Source of the DNA: Oryzicola mucosus
GTDB lineage: Bacteria > Pseudomonadota > Alphaproteobacteria > Rhizobiales > Rhizobiaceae
Direction of reading: 5' to 3'
Assembly (NCBI RefSeq): GCF_014534685.1
Contig: NZ_JACVVX010000005.1
Location: 1 to 64,000 of the forward strand
Length of the DNA: 64,000 nucleotides
Numbering within the stretch: position 1 is the stretch's first letter; the number at the start of each line of letters is the position of its first letter. The notes below the pieces were generated by a model. That model saw only the letters and a program-made list of their open reading frames with translations. It searched no databases and was not told the DNA's origin. Made by a program: the position numbers and the translations under genes. This document shows, piece by piece, positions 6,926 to 15,585 of this stretch.

Positions 6926-7352
6926 GGCTGTTCCTTTAGAAGCCGTTCTTCACAGCGAACCGTGCAGTAAACCCCACGTGCGCGCAAGCGACTTCCCCGG
7001 GAGGGGAATGCTTGACGGTTCGATCAAATAAGGTGATGTTGTCCGTGGGCTTAGCAACCCGGACCGCGATAGGCAGACCGTTCGATTGGCGTCGAAAGGC
7101 TTGCTGAGGCGCTAGGAGCCTTGGCGGGCTTCGATGCGCATAGGATACGCCTTGGCGGGCGTTCCAACCTGGCTAATATGGCCGGGGGCGAACGCTATGT
7201 CCAGAGGGGTAACCCTTAAAATCGTTCGGCCTGTCTCGCGGCAGGTTGCTAACCCCCGGCTGCTGGTCTGCCACCAGCATTGGCGCGGGCGTCCGTAGCA
7301 AGACGACGCGCCACCGACCGTAGCAAGTCGGTTTCGAACCGCGAGACTGAAA
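6926..7352. other. 427-bp non-coding region with direct repeats and leader
   Basis: No credible gene is seen on either strand. A 12-bp direct repeat GCCTTGGCGGGC occurs at 7118-7129 and 7149-7160 (31 bp apart), resembling a pair of protein-binding sites. The right part (7262-7332) folds into three hairpins immediately before the gene at 7353. Confidence 0.5.
7262..7332 (+). promoter_or_regulatory. Structured leader: three tandem hairpins, two with identical loops
   Basis: Hairpin 1 is GCTGGT/ACCAGC (7262-7267, 7273-7278). Hairpin 2 is TGGCGCG/CGCGCCA (7281-7287, 7307-7313) with inner CGTC/GACG. Hairpin 3 is ACCGAC/GTCGGT (7313-7318, 7327-7332). Hairpins 2 and 3 both present the loop CGTAGCAA. 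They end 20 bp before the ATG at 7353, so they would lie in the 5' leader of the operon. Repeated identical loops suggest recognition by a protein or RNA. The base pairing is read directly; the function is unknown. Confidence 0.5.
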
Positions 7353-8000
7353 ATGAACATCCATAATCCCGAGGGCATGCAAGTGCCCGATTTCATACCG
7401 ACCTTCGATAGCGAAGGCGGCTTCATCTTCATCACCATCAAGGAAAGCCACCGGCTGGCGCTCGAAACTACTATCGAGCGGCTTATCAACATGCTTGACG
7501 ACATGGACCCCGACCCGGACCTGGAGCCGTATCTGGCCGGTTCCTACGGCGACGACCGCGAGGAGGTCTGCGAAGATGAAGGCGCGCAGGACGACCGGGA
7601 AGAGGTCAACGAGGACGGCGGCGACATCCAAGACGAAGGCCACGACGAGGAGCCCGACAGGGAGCCGTTCCTAGGCTGGGATGAACAGTGCAGCCAAGGC
7701 CGGGGCAACGATGACCCCAACGTGCAGATATTGGAAGGCCGCGCCGACAGCGCCGAAGACGACAATTCGGCGCTGATCTTCACCGGGGAGGGCTATAAAG
7801 CCTACAAGAAGGAACTCGTGCGGATCAAGCTCACCAAGCGCGACATGCTCGGAGACCCGCGCGCCGAACGCCTGCATATCATGCCGGACGGCAAGCAGTT
7901 CCGCACCATCGTCTATGCCGATCTAATCCCCGAGCTAGATCACCGGGCGCACTATCTGGCCGCCCACGGCCTGATGCCCGGTGGGAGGGCTGGCCGATGA
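7353..8000 (+). CDS. Large acidic protein with D-x-D-P-D-L-E motif (215 aa)
   Basis: Residues 35-60 repeat the core of the small protein at 1933-2136 (a helix of type IERLINMLDDM, then DPDPDLEP). A long Asp/Glu-rich linker (about 65-130) is followed by a basic, more ordered C-terminal part (KKELVRIKLTKRDMLGDPRAERL). It resembles families of unknown function scattered through Rhizobiales accessory DNA. The start has no strong Shine-Dalgarno, but the hairpin leader ends just before it. It overlaps the next gene by ATGA and heads a three-gene operon. Confidence 0.65.
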   Translation: MNIHNPEGMQVPDFIPTFDSEGGFIFITIKESHRLALETTIERLINMLDDMDPDPDLEPYLAGSYGDDREEVCEDEGAQDDREEVNEDGGDIQDEGHDEEPDREPFLGWDEQCSQGRGNDDPNVQILEGRADSAEDDNSALIFTGEGYKAYKKELVRIKLTKRDMLGDPRAERLHIMPDGKQFRTIVYADLIPELDHRAHYLAAHGLMPGGRAGR

Positions 8001-8473
8001 GCACGATTGACCGACATAGGTTCGACGCCTTCCTCCATGCCGTGCTGGAGCCGCTTCCTGATGCGGTGATGCTGGACACGGCGCACAATAGTGAGTTGAG
8101 GCGAGCCACCTACAATAAATTCATCTGTATGCGGAGGCGGGTTGATTACTACGAGAGCCTAAGGGCTGCATTCGATTGTACGGTTGCTTGGGACTGGTAT
8201 CCCGAAGAGGCCCAGCAGTTCGAGCCTCTTCTGGTGCATTTCCCAAGGCGGTCCATCTTGGAGAAGCATTATCACGCAGCGCTTTACGACTGCCTCATGA
8301 CGCTCGTAGGCGACAAAGTTTGCATCGAGTGGAAGAAGCGCAGGGTTGGGCAGATCGGATACCCCGACAAGAAGGCGGATGTCGAAGCTGCGATTGCGAG
8401 AGACGAGGCCTTTTGCCTGGCGCATCCGGTCAGGGCGAAAGGCCGGACACCAAAGGGCGGCGAGCCGTCATGA
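7997..8473 (+). CDS. Hypothetical protein (158 aa), operon gene 2
   Basis: The ATG overlaps the TGA of the previous gene. The protein is mixed alpha/beta with many aromatic residues (DYYESLRAAFDCTVAWDWYPEEAQQFEPL) and a basic C-terminal tail; no signal peptide or membrane segment. I do not recognise the family. Its coupling on both sides (8000/7997 and 8473/8470) argues that it is real and works with its neighbours. Confidence 0.65.
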   Translation: MSTIDRHRFDAFLHAVLEPLPDAVMLDTAHNSELRRATYNKFICMRRRVDYYESLRAAFDCTVAWDWYPEEAQQFEPLLVHFPRRSILEKHYHAALYDCLMTLVGDKVCIEWKKRRVGQIGYPDKKADVEAAIARDEAFCLAHPVRAKGRTPKGGEPS

Positions 8474-8655
8474 TCCGACATCTTCCCGAGTGCCTTCAAC
8501 CATCTGCGTTCGATGGCACAAAGCTTCTGCAGGATGTCCAAGAGACCGCCGAAAAACTCGCTCGTCTCATGACGCAAGCGCACGGCGGCAAGTGGCGACT
8601 CCTAGTCGATCATGACGCCCATCTTATCATGGTCGTAAGACGAGCGGGCGAATGA
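8470..8655 (+). CDS. Hypothetical small protein (61 aa), operon gene 3
   Basis: The ATG (8470-8472) overlaps the preceding stop (8471-8473). The 61 residues form an amphipathic helix (LLQDVQETAEKLARLMTQA) and a short beta hairpin (KWRLLVDHDAHLIMVVRRAGE). No family is recognised. A hairpin terminator lies 81 bp downstream, closing the operon just before tRNA-Glu. Confidence 0.6.
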   Translation: MIRHLPECLQPSAFDGTKLLQDVQETAEKLARLMTQAHGGKWRLLVDHDAHLIMVVRRAGE

Positions 8656-8735
8656 CCTATCTCAACATGTTCCCGACCTTGAGTCCTGCGCTCGGGCTTC
8701 TGGTTCACCGCCTCATAGCGGGCTGACACGATCAA

Positions 8736-8759
8736 CCCCGGCTGCAATCGTGGCCGGGG
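8736..8759. terminator. Hairpin between accessory operon and tRNA-Glu
   Basis: CCCCGGC (8736-8742) and GCCGGGG (8753-8759) form a 7-bp GC stem with a 10-base loop. It lies between the end of the 7353-8655 operon and the tRNA 3' end, so it could serve either transcript. No long T-run is present on either side. Confidence 0.45.
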
Positions 8760-8828
8760 TATTCCGAACCGATATTTGATGGATATTTGACAAGTTCAGG
8801 AAGGATGCAGCTAAGTGCTTGAAAAACC

Positions 8829-8903
8829 TGGTACGCCCAAGGGGAATCGAACCCCTGTTACCGCCGTGAAAGGGCGGTGTCCTAACCGCTAGACGATGGG
8901 CGC
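8829..8903 (-). tRNA. tRNA-Glu (anticodon TTC)
   Basis: The reverse complement folds as a complete cloverleaf: acceptor GCGCCCA/TGGGCGT (first pair G-U), D-arm with GGTTA, anticodon stem CCGCC/GGCGG with loop CTTTCAC giving anticodon TTC, T-arm GGGGTTCGATTCCCC and encoded CCA. Its 3' end faces the accessory region to the left, the usual geometry for site-specific integration into a tRNA gene. Confidence 0.95.
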
Positions 8904-8982
8904 GCTCAGGTGAGGCGGGTTATAGTAAGCTTCTTTGACTCGGGCAACCCGTCTTTTGCTGCCTGTGGAAACTTTTTTCGCT

Positions 8983-10260
8983 TTATCTTTTGCGACGGCA
9001 GCGCCAGTTCCAGTCGCGTTCAGGCCCGACGTCGATATGAACCGAATTCGTGTGGCAATAGGTGCCCACGCCGCCACGGCCAGGCATGGCGCGGAAGTAA
9101 TTCGCCAGTTCCAGCTTGCTAACACCGGGGATCTGAACATCCGCGGCTGCGCAATACATGTGAAGCGAGTTCTTGGCGCCGCGGGCTCGACGATTCCGAT
9201 CCGGATTGCGATAGCCGGACGTGATAACGACCTTCTTGCCATAGCGTTGTTCTGCTGCCTTCAGAACCCTGACCAGCGACGGCTTGAGGCAGGCCACGTC
9301 GACGCTTTCGGTCTGCTTGATGAGCCCATTGGGCGCGAGCCGGGCAAATCCGGCGGCGGATGCGACCTGGAAGGAGCCGTCGTCTTCATCTTCGTGCAGA
9401 TCGACATCGCTGTCGTCATCGAGGCCGGAACGGCGCTTGATCTCGAACAAAGCCGACTGCCGTACGCCGGGCAAGGTATCCATCGCGCCGGATCCGGGCG
9501 ATGACAGCGAAGCCATGGCAAGCGCCTTGCCTTTGTCGGTTCTCGTCGAAGCGAGCGTCACGACCGGCTTGGCCTCTTCGGCCTCTGCTGTCACAGGCTT
9601 TGGCGTATTTTTCAGGATTTGTTCAGGTTTCGCGGCTGCTTCGGCCACGATAGGATTCGGTTTTTCAGGTGCTTTCGCTGACGCAGGCGTTGAGCGGAAG
9701 AGGGAGGCGAAGAAGCCTTTTTTCTTCGGCGGCTCTTGTAAGGTGCCGTTCGTCAGAATCTGCCCTGAGCCTTGCTGCTGTGGCACGGAATCCGCCGTGG
9801 CTGCAGCGGCTGTCGCTGTCTGCTTCTCAGGCTTTGCTTCAGCGGTCGTTTCGGTAGTTTGCACTGGTGTTGTGCTTTGCGTTTCGGCTTGTTGCACGGG
9901 CGCCGGCTCTTCCGGCTTCTGTTCTTCCGCCGTGACCGCTTCCGCAGCCTTTTCGCCCGGCTGCGTTGCGGGGTTGGTGGCGGGCACATAAGCCATCTGG
10001 TCGGGCAGGGCGGTGTCGCCTTCCTTGCTCATCGCCAGCTGATAGCCCTGGGCGGGAATGGCGCTGCCTGCAAGCGTCGCGGAACTTGAAGCACCGGCTT
10101 CCACAGTCGGTGCAACCGCGGCATTGAAACCCGGCATGCCAGCCTGAAGGTCGGGATCGGTGGTGGACGTACAGGATGCCAGGAGCACACTCATGAGAGC
10201 CGCGGCTATCGCGCGTCGCTCTCCCTTGCCGAGTAGCAATTCGTGTGCCTGCAAAACCAT
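8983..10260 (-). CDS. DUF882 / peptidase M15-like lipoprotein
   Basis: The start at 10260 follows GAGAAGGGG and gives a lipoprotein signal with lipobox L-L-A-S-C (Cys30); the frame extends upstream without support. Residues 50-310 are a low-complexity Ala/Pro/Glu/Thr linker, probably spanning the periplasm. The C-terminal 100 residues are a DUF882 (Peptidase_M15_2) domain: TSGYRNPDRN, NSLHMYCAAADVQ (His and Asp zinc ligands) and NSVHIDVG (His ligand). The family resembles D-Ala-D-Ala carboxypeptidases and is thought to act on peptidoglycan. It sits next to the tRNA as the first core gene. Confidence 0.85.
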   Translation of the reverse strand: MVLQAHELLLGKGERRAIAAALMSVLLASCTSTTDPDLQAGMPGFNAAVAPTVEAGASSSATLAGSAIPAQGYQLAMSKEGDTALPDQMAYVPATNPATQPGEKAAEAVTAEEQKPEEPAPVQQAETQSTTPVQTTETTAEAKPEKQTATAAAATADSVPQQQGSGQILTNGTLQEPPKKKGFFASLFRSTPASAKAPEKPNPIVAEAAAKPEQILKNTPKPVTAEAEEAKPVVTLASTRTDKGKALAMASLSSPGSGAMDTLPGVRQSALFEIKRRSGLDDDSDVDLHEDEDDGSFQVASAAGFARLAPNGLIKQTESVDVACLKPSLVRVLKAAEQRYGKKVVITSGYRNPDRNRRARGAKNSLHMYCAAADVQIPGVSKLELANYFRAMPGRGGVGTYCHTNSVHIDVGPERDWNWRCRRKR

Positions 10261-10468
10261 CCCCTTCTCGGCGTCCCAGCCGGTACGTATCCGGCTCCCT
10301 TGCGGCGTCGAGACCACCGCTGAATCACGCTCTCTCCGGAGCTCAATTCCGATCCAGTAAGCAAAACCCTTCAGGAACAAGGGAACTAAGAAATGAGAGT
10401 GCTTAAGATCGAGGCACCCATTTCGCCCGCTTTTTAGGCGTCGTCAACTCACCGCACATTACAGCGCG

Positions 10469-12298
10469 TTACACTCTAACCTTGACGTAGGTGCCGGGCG
10501 CATCGCCAAGCGTTGCTTCTTTCGCGCCGGGGCTGCGCGCGTCGACGCGGCTGTTATCTTTGGCTTCTATCCAGCTTTGCCAATGGGGCCACCAGGAGCC
10601 CGTGGTTTCATCAGCTTTTGCGACCCACTGCTCGAAATCTCCGATCGGTTTGCCGTCGGTCCAGAATTGATACTTCTTGGAGGCCGGCGGGTTCACGACA
10701 CCAGCTATGTGACCCGACCCCGACATCACGAACTCGACGTCGCCGCCAAAGTACTGGCACCCATAAAAGACCGACTTTGCCGGTGCGATGTGATCTTCCC
10801 GCGCCGAAAGATTGTAGACCGGTATCGTCACATCCGACAGCGACACGGTTTTCCCGGCCAGTTCCATCCGTCCCGCGGACAGGTTGTTCTCAAGATAGCA
10901 ATTGCGCAGATAGAAGGAGTGGTTCGCGGCCGCCATGCGCGTGGAATCGGCATTCCAGTAGAGCAGGTCGAACGGCAGCGGGTCCTTGCCGCGCATGTAG
11001 TTGTTAACGACATAAGGCCAGATCAGGTCGCCGGAGCGCAGCATGTTGAAGGCGGTCGCCATCTTGGTGCCGTCGAGATAACCCTTCTGCTTCATCGCTG
11101 CTTCGAGCGCGCTGACCTGGTCGGCATCGACGAAAATCTTAAGGTCGCCCGCATAGGAGAAATCGACCTGAGTGGTGAAGAAGGTTGCCGAGCGGATGCG
11201 GTTGTCGCCCTCCTGCGCCATCAGGGCCAGAGCCGCGGCAAGTAGCGTGCCGCCGACACAATAGCCAATCGCATTGACCTCGTTTTCGCCCGTCGTTCTC
11301 TCGATGGTGTCGAGGCCATATTGCAAGCCTTCGCGTATATACGCTTCCCAATCCTTGCCGCCGTGGCGGCTGTCCGGATTGACCCATGAAATGACGAACA
11401 CAGTATGTCCCTGTTCTACGGCCCAGCGGATGAAGGACTTCTGCGGGTTAAGATCGAGGATGTAGAATTTGTTGATCCACGGCGGGCAGATCAGCAACGG
11501 CCGTTTTAGCACCGTCTCAGTCGTGGGATCGTACTGGATGATTTCGGCGACATCGCTGCGCCCGACCACCTTGCCTGGCGACAGAGCGATGTTCCGGCCG
11601 ATCTCGAAGGGCGAGTAGTCGGCCTGCCGCAGCTTGAGATCGCCCTTTCCGGCGACGATGTCCTCGGCCAGCATTTTCATGCCGCGCACCAGGTTCTCGC
11701 CGTTAGACGAGACCGTTTCACGAAACAGCTCGGGATTGGTCAAAAGGAAATTTGACGGCGAGATCGCGTTGGAAAGCTGCTTCATATAGAAGCCGGCCTT
11801 GTGCTTGGTGCTTTCGTCGAGATCGGCGTGCTCGACGAGATCGTTCGCCCAGCGACTGGTTACCAGATAGGCCTGCTTGACGAAGTCGAAGAAGGCGTTG
11901 CGGCCCCATTCAGGATCCTGAAAGCGCTTGTCGCCCTTTTCCGGCTTGGCGACGTCCTCTATCGGCTCCGCCGAGTTCACGCGCTGGATGGCATTGCTCC
12001 AGACATCCATATAGCCTGAAAACAGCCGGGTCTGCGCCTCCAGAGCGCGCGAGGGCTCTGAGAGCCAATATTCTGTAAGCTTCGAAAAAGTCCGGACCAT
12101 GTCGGTCACCGGTTCGGAAACGCTGTCGCGCACCTCGCCCTTTTCACGCGGTTCTGCCCAAGCTGCGGCCGCTTTGCCGGCCTGTTCCATCATGCGCGCC
12201 ATGTTCAGCGCAAAGCGCTCGGGATCCTTGACGAGATATTGCTCGATAGGAGAGGCGGAATCGTCGGAGGGTTTGCTCGAATCAGAATTCTTAGTCAT
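10469..12298 (-). CDS. phaC: Class I poly(3-hydroxyalkanoate) synthase PhaC
   Basis: A 609-residue protein, the usual class I length. The N-terminal PhaC domain (about 80-250) precedes an alpha/beta hydrolase core with the lipase-like box G-Y-C-V-G-G (Cys347), Asp502 (AREDHIAP) and His530 (SGHIAG), the catalytic triad that polymerises hydroxyacyl-CoA into storage granules. The start at 12298 matches the family; a frame to 12337 is open but has no ribosome site. No phaA, phaB or phasin is adjacent, which is common in Rhizobiales. It is divergent from a small lipoprotein gene with overlapping promoters. Confidence 0.95.
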   Translation of the reverse strand: MTKNSDSSKPSDDSASPIEQYLVKDPERFALNMARMMEQAGKAAAAWAEPREKGEVRDSVSEPVTDMVRTFSKLTEYWLSEPSRALEAQTRLFSGYMDVWSNAIQRVNSAEPIEDVAKPEKGDKRFQDPEWGRNAFFDFVKQAYLVTSRWANDLVEHADLDESTKHKAGFYMKQLSNAISPSNFLLTNPELFRETVSSNGENLVRGMKMLAEDIVAGKGDLKLRQADYSPFEIGRNIALSPGKVVGRSDVAEIIQYDPTTETVLKRPLLICPPWINKFYILDLNPQKSFIRWAVEQGHTVFVISWVNPDSRHGGKDWEAYIREGLQYGLDTIERTTGENEVNAIGYCVGGTLLAAALALMAQEGDNRIRSATFFTTQVDFSYAGDLKIFVDADQVSALEAAMKQKGYLDGTKMATAFNMLRSGDLIWPYVVNNYMRGKDPLPFDLLYWNADSTRMAAANHSFYLRNCYLENNLSAGRMELAGKTVSLSDVTIPVYNLSAREDHIAPAKSVFYGCQYFGGDVEFVMSGSGHIAGVVNPPASKKYQFWTDGKPIGDFEQWVAKADETTGSWWPHWQSWIEAKDNSRVDARSPGAKEATLGDAPGTYVKVRV

Positions 12299-12330
12299 GT
12301 TTCGCGCAGAGCCTCCCAGGCGGCCTTTTC

Positions 12331-12365
12331 TTGACATATTATCGTGGGACGTCCTACCGGTCCAA
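12331..12365. promoter_or_regulatory. Overlapping divergent promoters of phaC and lipoprotein
   Basis: Plus strand: -35 TTGACA (12331-12336), 17 bases, -10 CTACCG (12354-12359). Minus strand: -35 TTGGAC (12360-12365), 17 bases, -10 ATAATA (12337-12342). The two promoters interlock, so polymerases should compete. The assignments are by eye from consensus. Confidence 0.4.
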
Positions 12366-12396
12366 TGCGGTCTACAGTGACCGTCAAGGAATTATT

Positions 12397-12786
12397 ATGA
12401 CATACCGAACCGCTTTACCCGCACTTTCTGCAATTCGCGTCGCCTCGAGTGCATTATTGCTTGTTGCCGCTCTCGCGCTTACGGGATGCGGGTCCACGCA
12501 GATGCAGGATGGCGTCACCGCGCAGAACGCGCTGGACGGTCCTGTCGATACCGGCACCTATCCGAATATGAACATTCCCCCGCGTTCCGCCGCGGCACCG
12601 TTCACCGAAGCGGAAAAAACGGCCAAGTTCGCTGAACTCAGGTCCCGCCAGGAGTCGCAGGCGTCGCAGCAGGTCAAGCCGGAAGCAAGCGAGGCCCAGC
12701 TGAAGGCGCTGGCCAAGAACCACGCCAAGAACACGCTGAACGTCATCGAGGGCCGGTGCAAGGCTATCGACCCGGCATGTGAATAA
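12397..12786 (+). CDS. Small lipoprotein (129 aa)
   Basis: AAGGAA stands six bases before the ATG at 12397. The signal ends in L-T-G-C (Cys31), so the mature protein is lipid-anchored. The rest is hydrophilic, with a helical segment (TEAEKTAKFAELRSRQESQAS) and two C-terminal Cys (GRCKAIDPACE) that may form a disulfide. It is conserved-looking but of unknown function. It precedes the aminotransferase by 63 bp and may be co-transcribed with it. Confidence 0.75.
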   Translation: MTYRTALPALSAIRVASSALLLVAALALTGCGSTQMQDGVTAQNALDGPVDTGTYPNMNIPPRSAAAPFTEAEKTAKFAELRSRQESQASQQVKPEASEAQLKALAKNHAKNTLNVIEGRCKAIDPACE

Positions 12787-12849
12787 GTATATATCGCGCC
12801 AGCAAAGCGCCGCCCAATTCCAATGCCTTTCGACTGCGTGGAACCGACC

Positions 12850-14067
12850 ATGGAAGAATTTCATAAAGTCCGACGTCTTCCGCCCTATGTCTTCGAGCAG
12901 GTGAACCGGCTCAAGGCCTCTGCCCGGTCGCGGGGCGCCGATATCATCGACCTCGGCATGGGCAACCCGGATCTGCCGACGCCCAAGGCCATCGTCGACA
13001 AACTGTGTGAAGTGGTTCGCGACCCGCGCACGCATCGTTATTCGTCGTCGCGTGGCATTCCAGGGCTGCGTCGCGCCCAGGCGAACTATTATGCACGTCG
13101 CTTCGGCGTGAAGCTCAACCCGGACACCCAGGTCGTGGCGACACTTGGTTCCAAGGAGGGTTTCGCCAACATGGCGCAGGCGATAACCGCGCCCGGCGAT
13201 GTGATTCTGTGCCCGAACCCGACTTATCCGATCCATGCTTTCGGCTTCATCATGTCGGGAGGCGTCATCCGCTCTTTGCAAGTCGAGCCGAACGACCAGT
13301 TCATTCCAGCGCTTGAACGCGGCTTTCGCCACTCGATCCCCAAGCCGCTGGCGCTGATCCTGAACTATCCATCGAACCCGACCGCTCTGGTCGCATCGCT
13401 CGATTTCTACAAGGACGTCGTCGCCTTCGCCAAGAAGAACGACCTCATCATCTTGTCGGATCTTGCCTATTCGGAAATTTATTTCGACGGCAATCCGCCG
13501 CCTTCCGTCCTGGAAGTGCCTGGCGCCATCGACGTCACCGTCGAATTCACCTCGATGTCCAAGACCTTCTCCATGCCCGGTTGGCGCATGGGCTTCGCGG
13601 TCGGCAACGAAAGGCTTATTTCGGCGCTCACACGCGTCAAATCCTATCTCGACTATGGCGCGTTCACACCCATCCAGGTCGCTGCGACTGCGGCGCTCAA
13701 TGGCGACGGCTCGGACATCGCCGAGGTTCGCGAGGTTTATCATAAGCGCCGTGACATCATGGTCGATTCCTTCGGTCGCGCCGGATGGGATATCCCACCG
13801 CCCGCCGCATCGATGTTTGCTTGGGCGCCGATTCCAGAGGCTTTCCGCCATCTTGGTTCGCTGGAATTCTCCAAATTGCTGATCGAGCATGCGGACGTCG
13901 CCGTCGCACCGGGCATCGGTTTCGGCGAGCACGGCGACGATTTCATTCGCCTCGCCTTCGTAGAGAACGAACACCGCATCCGGCAGGCCGCGCGCAACAT
14001 CAAGCGGTTCCTGCAGACTGCATCGGTGCAGCCCAACAATGTCGTGCCGCTGAAGGTGACCCGCTAG
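12850..14067 (+). CDS. Class I/II PLP aminotransferase, AlaC / LL-DAP aminotransferase-like
   Basis: A 405-residue fold-type I enzyme. The start MEEFHKVRRLPPYVF is typical of this subgroup; an upstream ATG (12823) is less likely. DLGMGNPDLP binds the substrate edge, NYPSNPTA and SDLAYSEIYFDG hold the cofactor Asn/Asp/Tyr, and Lys238 in S-M-S-K-T-F-S-M-P-G-W-R-M-G is the PLP lysine. Relatives are annotated as alanine or LL-diaminopimelate aminotransferases. The position next to homoserine dehydrogenase suggests a role in aspartate-family or alanine metabolism. Exact substrate not determinable here. Confidence 0.85.
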   Translation: MEEFHKVRRLPPYVFEQVNRLKASARSRGADIIDLGMGNPDLPTPKAIVDKLCEVVRDPRTHRYSSSRGIPGLRRAQANYYARRFGVKLNPDTQVVATLGSKEGFANMAQAITAPGDVILCPNPTYPIHAFGFIMSGGVIRSLQVEPNDQFIPALERGFRHSIPKPLALILNYPSNPTALVASLDFYKDVVAFAKKNDLIILSDLAYSEIYFDGNPPPSVLEVPGAIDVTVEFTSMSKTFSMPGWRMGFAVGNERLISALTRVKSYLDYGAFTPIQVAATAALNGDGSDIAEVREVYHKRRDIMVDSFGRAGWDIPPPAASMFAWAPIPEAFRHLGSLEFSKLLIEHADVAVAPGIGFGEHGDDFIRLAFVENEHRIRQAARNIKRFLQTASVQPNNVVPLKVTR

Positions 14068-14120
14068 GTAGCGCCGCAGCACGATTTCCGAATACTGAAA
14101 ACAGAGGGGACGGCACCCAT

Positions 14121-15434
14121 ATGGCCGAAGCATTGCGTGTTGGAATCGCCGGTCTCGGCACTGTGGGCGCATCCGTTGCGCGCGTTCTTAAGAGCAAATC
14201 GGAGGAACTCACCCGCCAATGCGGCCGCGAGATCGTCATCACAGCAGTCTCCGCGCGCGATCGCAGCCGTGATCGAGGCGTCGATGTTTCGGGCGTCGAG
14301 TGGTTCGACGATCCGGTCGCCCTTGCCCAGAACGCCGACATCGACATTTTCGTCGAACTGATAGGCGGAGACGAGGGTGCAGCGCGTGCGTGCGTGCGTG
14401 CAGCATTGGAAGCCGGCCGCCATGTCGTCACCGCCAATAAGGCGCTGCTTGCCAAGCACGGCTTGGCGCTTGCCGAAATCGCCGAGAAGAAAGGCGTGCT
14501 GCTGAACTATGAAGCGGCCGTGGCGGGTGGCATTCCCGTCATCAAGACGCTGCGGGAATCGCTCGCCGGCAACACTGTTACGCGCGTCTTCGGCATCCTC
14601 AACGGCACCTGCAACTACATCCTGACCCGCATGGAAGCAGAGGGTATTTCCTTCGAAGAATGCCTCAAGGATGCGCAGCGGCTCGGCTATGCCGAAGCGG
14701 ATCCAACCTTCGACATCGAGGGTCACGACACCGCTCACAAGCTTGCGATCCTGACCAGCCTGGCATTCGGCACGAAAATCGCCGCCGGCGACATCTATAT
14801 GGAAGGCATCAGCAACATTTCGCAGGCGGATATCCGCGCCGCCGAGGAACTGGGCTACCGGATCAAGCTGCTCGGCGTCGCCCAGCGCACCGATAGCGGC
14901 ATCGAACAGCGTGTTCATCCGACCATGGTTCCGACTGCCTCGGTCATTGCGCAGGTCCATGGCGTGACCAATGCTGTGGCCATCGAGACCGATATTCTCG
15001 GCGAGTTGCTGTTGTCGGGTCCCGGGGCGGGCGGCAATGCAACGGCCTCCGCTGTTGTCGGCGACATCGCCGACATTGCCAAGAGCCGCCCTGGCTTCCA
15101 GCACGGTCCGGTCTTCGGGCGGCCGGCCAAGGAATTGCGCCCTTACAAGAAGGCACAGATACGGTCTCACGCCGGCGGATATTTCATCCGTCTGACCGTC
15201 CATGACCGTATAGGCGCCTTCGCAGCCATTGCGCGGCGCATGGCGGATAACGACATTTCGCTGGAATCCATCGTCCAACGCGCAGACGCCTCCAATGATG
15301 CCAGCCAGAAGACGGTCATCCTCGTGACACATGAGACGACGGAGTCCGCTGTGCGCAAGGCCGTCGACGGCGTCACCAAGGATGGGCACTTGGTCGACAA
15401 GCCCCAGGTGATCCGGATCGAGCGCGCGGAATAG
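14121..15434 (+). CDS. hom: Homoserine dehydrogenase
   Basis: 437 residues. The NAD(P)-binding G-I-A-G-L-G-T-V-G-A lies near residues 8-17, TANKALLA and the conserved NYEAAVAGGIPVIKTLRESLAGN follow, then the catalytic region (GILNGTCNYILTRM, ADPTFDIEGHDTAHKL). A C-terminal ACT domain (FIRLTVHDRIGAFAAIA) suggests feedback control by an amino acid, threonine in many relatives. The enzyme reduces aspartate semialdehyde to homoserine, the entry to Thr and Met synthesis. It is followed by glpX and recJ in the standard rhizobial order. Confidence 0.95.
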   Translation: MAEALRVGIAGLGTVGASVARVLKSKSEELTRQCGREIVITAVSARDRSRDRGVDVSGVEWFDDPVALAQNADIDIFVELIGGDEGAARACVRAALEAGRHVVTANKALLAKHGLALAEIAEKKGVLLNYEAAVAGGIPVIKTLRESLAGNTVTRVFGILNGTCNYILTRMEAEGISFEECLKDAQRLGYAEADPTFDIEGHDTAHKLAILTSLAFGTKIAAGDIYMEGISNISQADIRAAEELGYRIKLLGVAQRTDSGIEQRVHPTMVPTASVIAQVHGVTNAVAIETDILGELLLSGPGAGGNATASAVVGDIADIAKSRPGFQHGPVFGRPAKELRPYKKAQIRSHAGGYFIRLTVHDRIGAFAAIARRMADNDISLESIVQRADASNDASQKTVILVTHETTESAVRKAVDGVTKDGHLVDKPQVIRIERAE

Positions 15435-15585
15435 CATCGCGCCTCGGCTGCGCCTTTTAATCGATTGGATTTGCTTCGCTTTTCGATAAACCGGGCAACG
15501 GCACTTGCCGTCGTCATTCGGGTTTGACAAAAGGATGCTAACCCCTTCGGGTAGAGCGCAATCCCTTCTTTCAGGATCCACCAAC

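Noticed and set aside
12454-14172. Open frame of 572 codons on the minus strand
   Set aside because: Antisense to the aminotransferase and lipoprotein genes, whose motifs and ribosome sites are clear.
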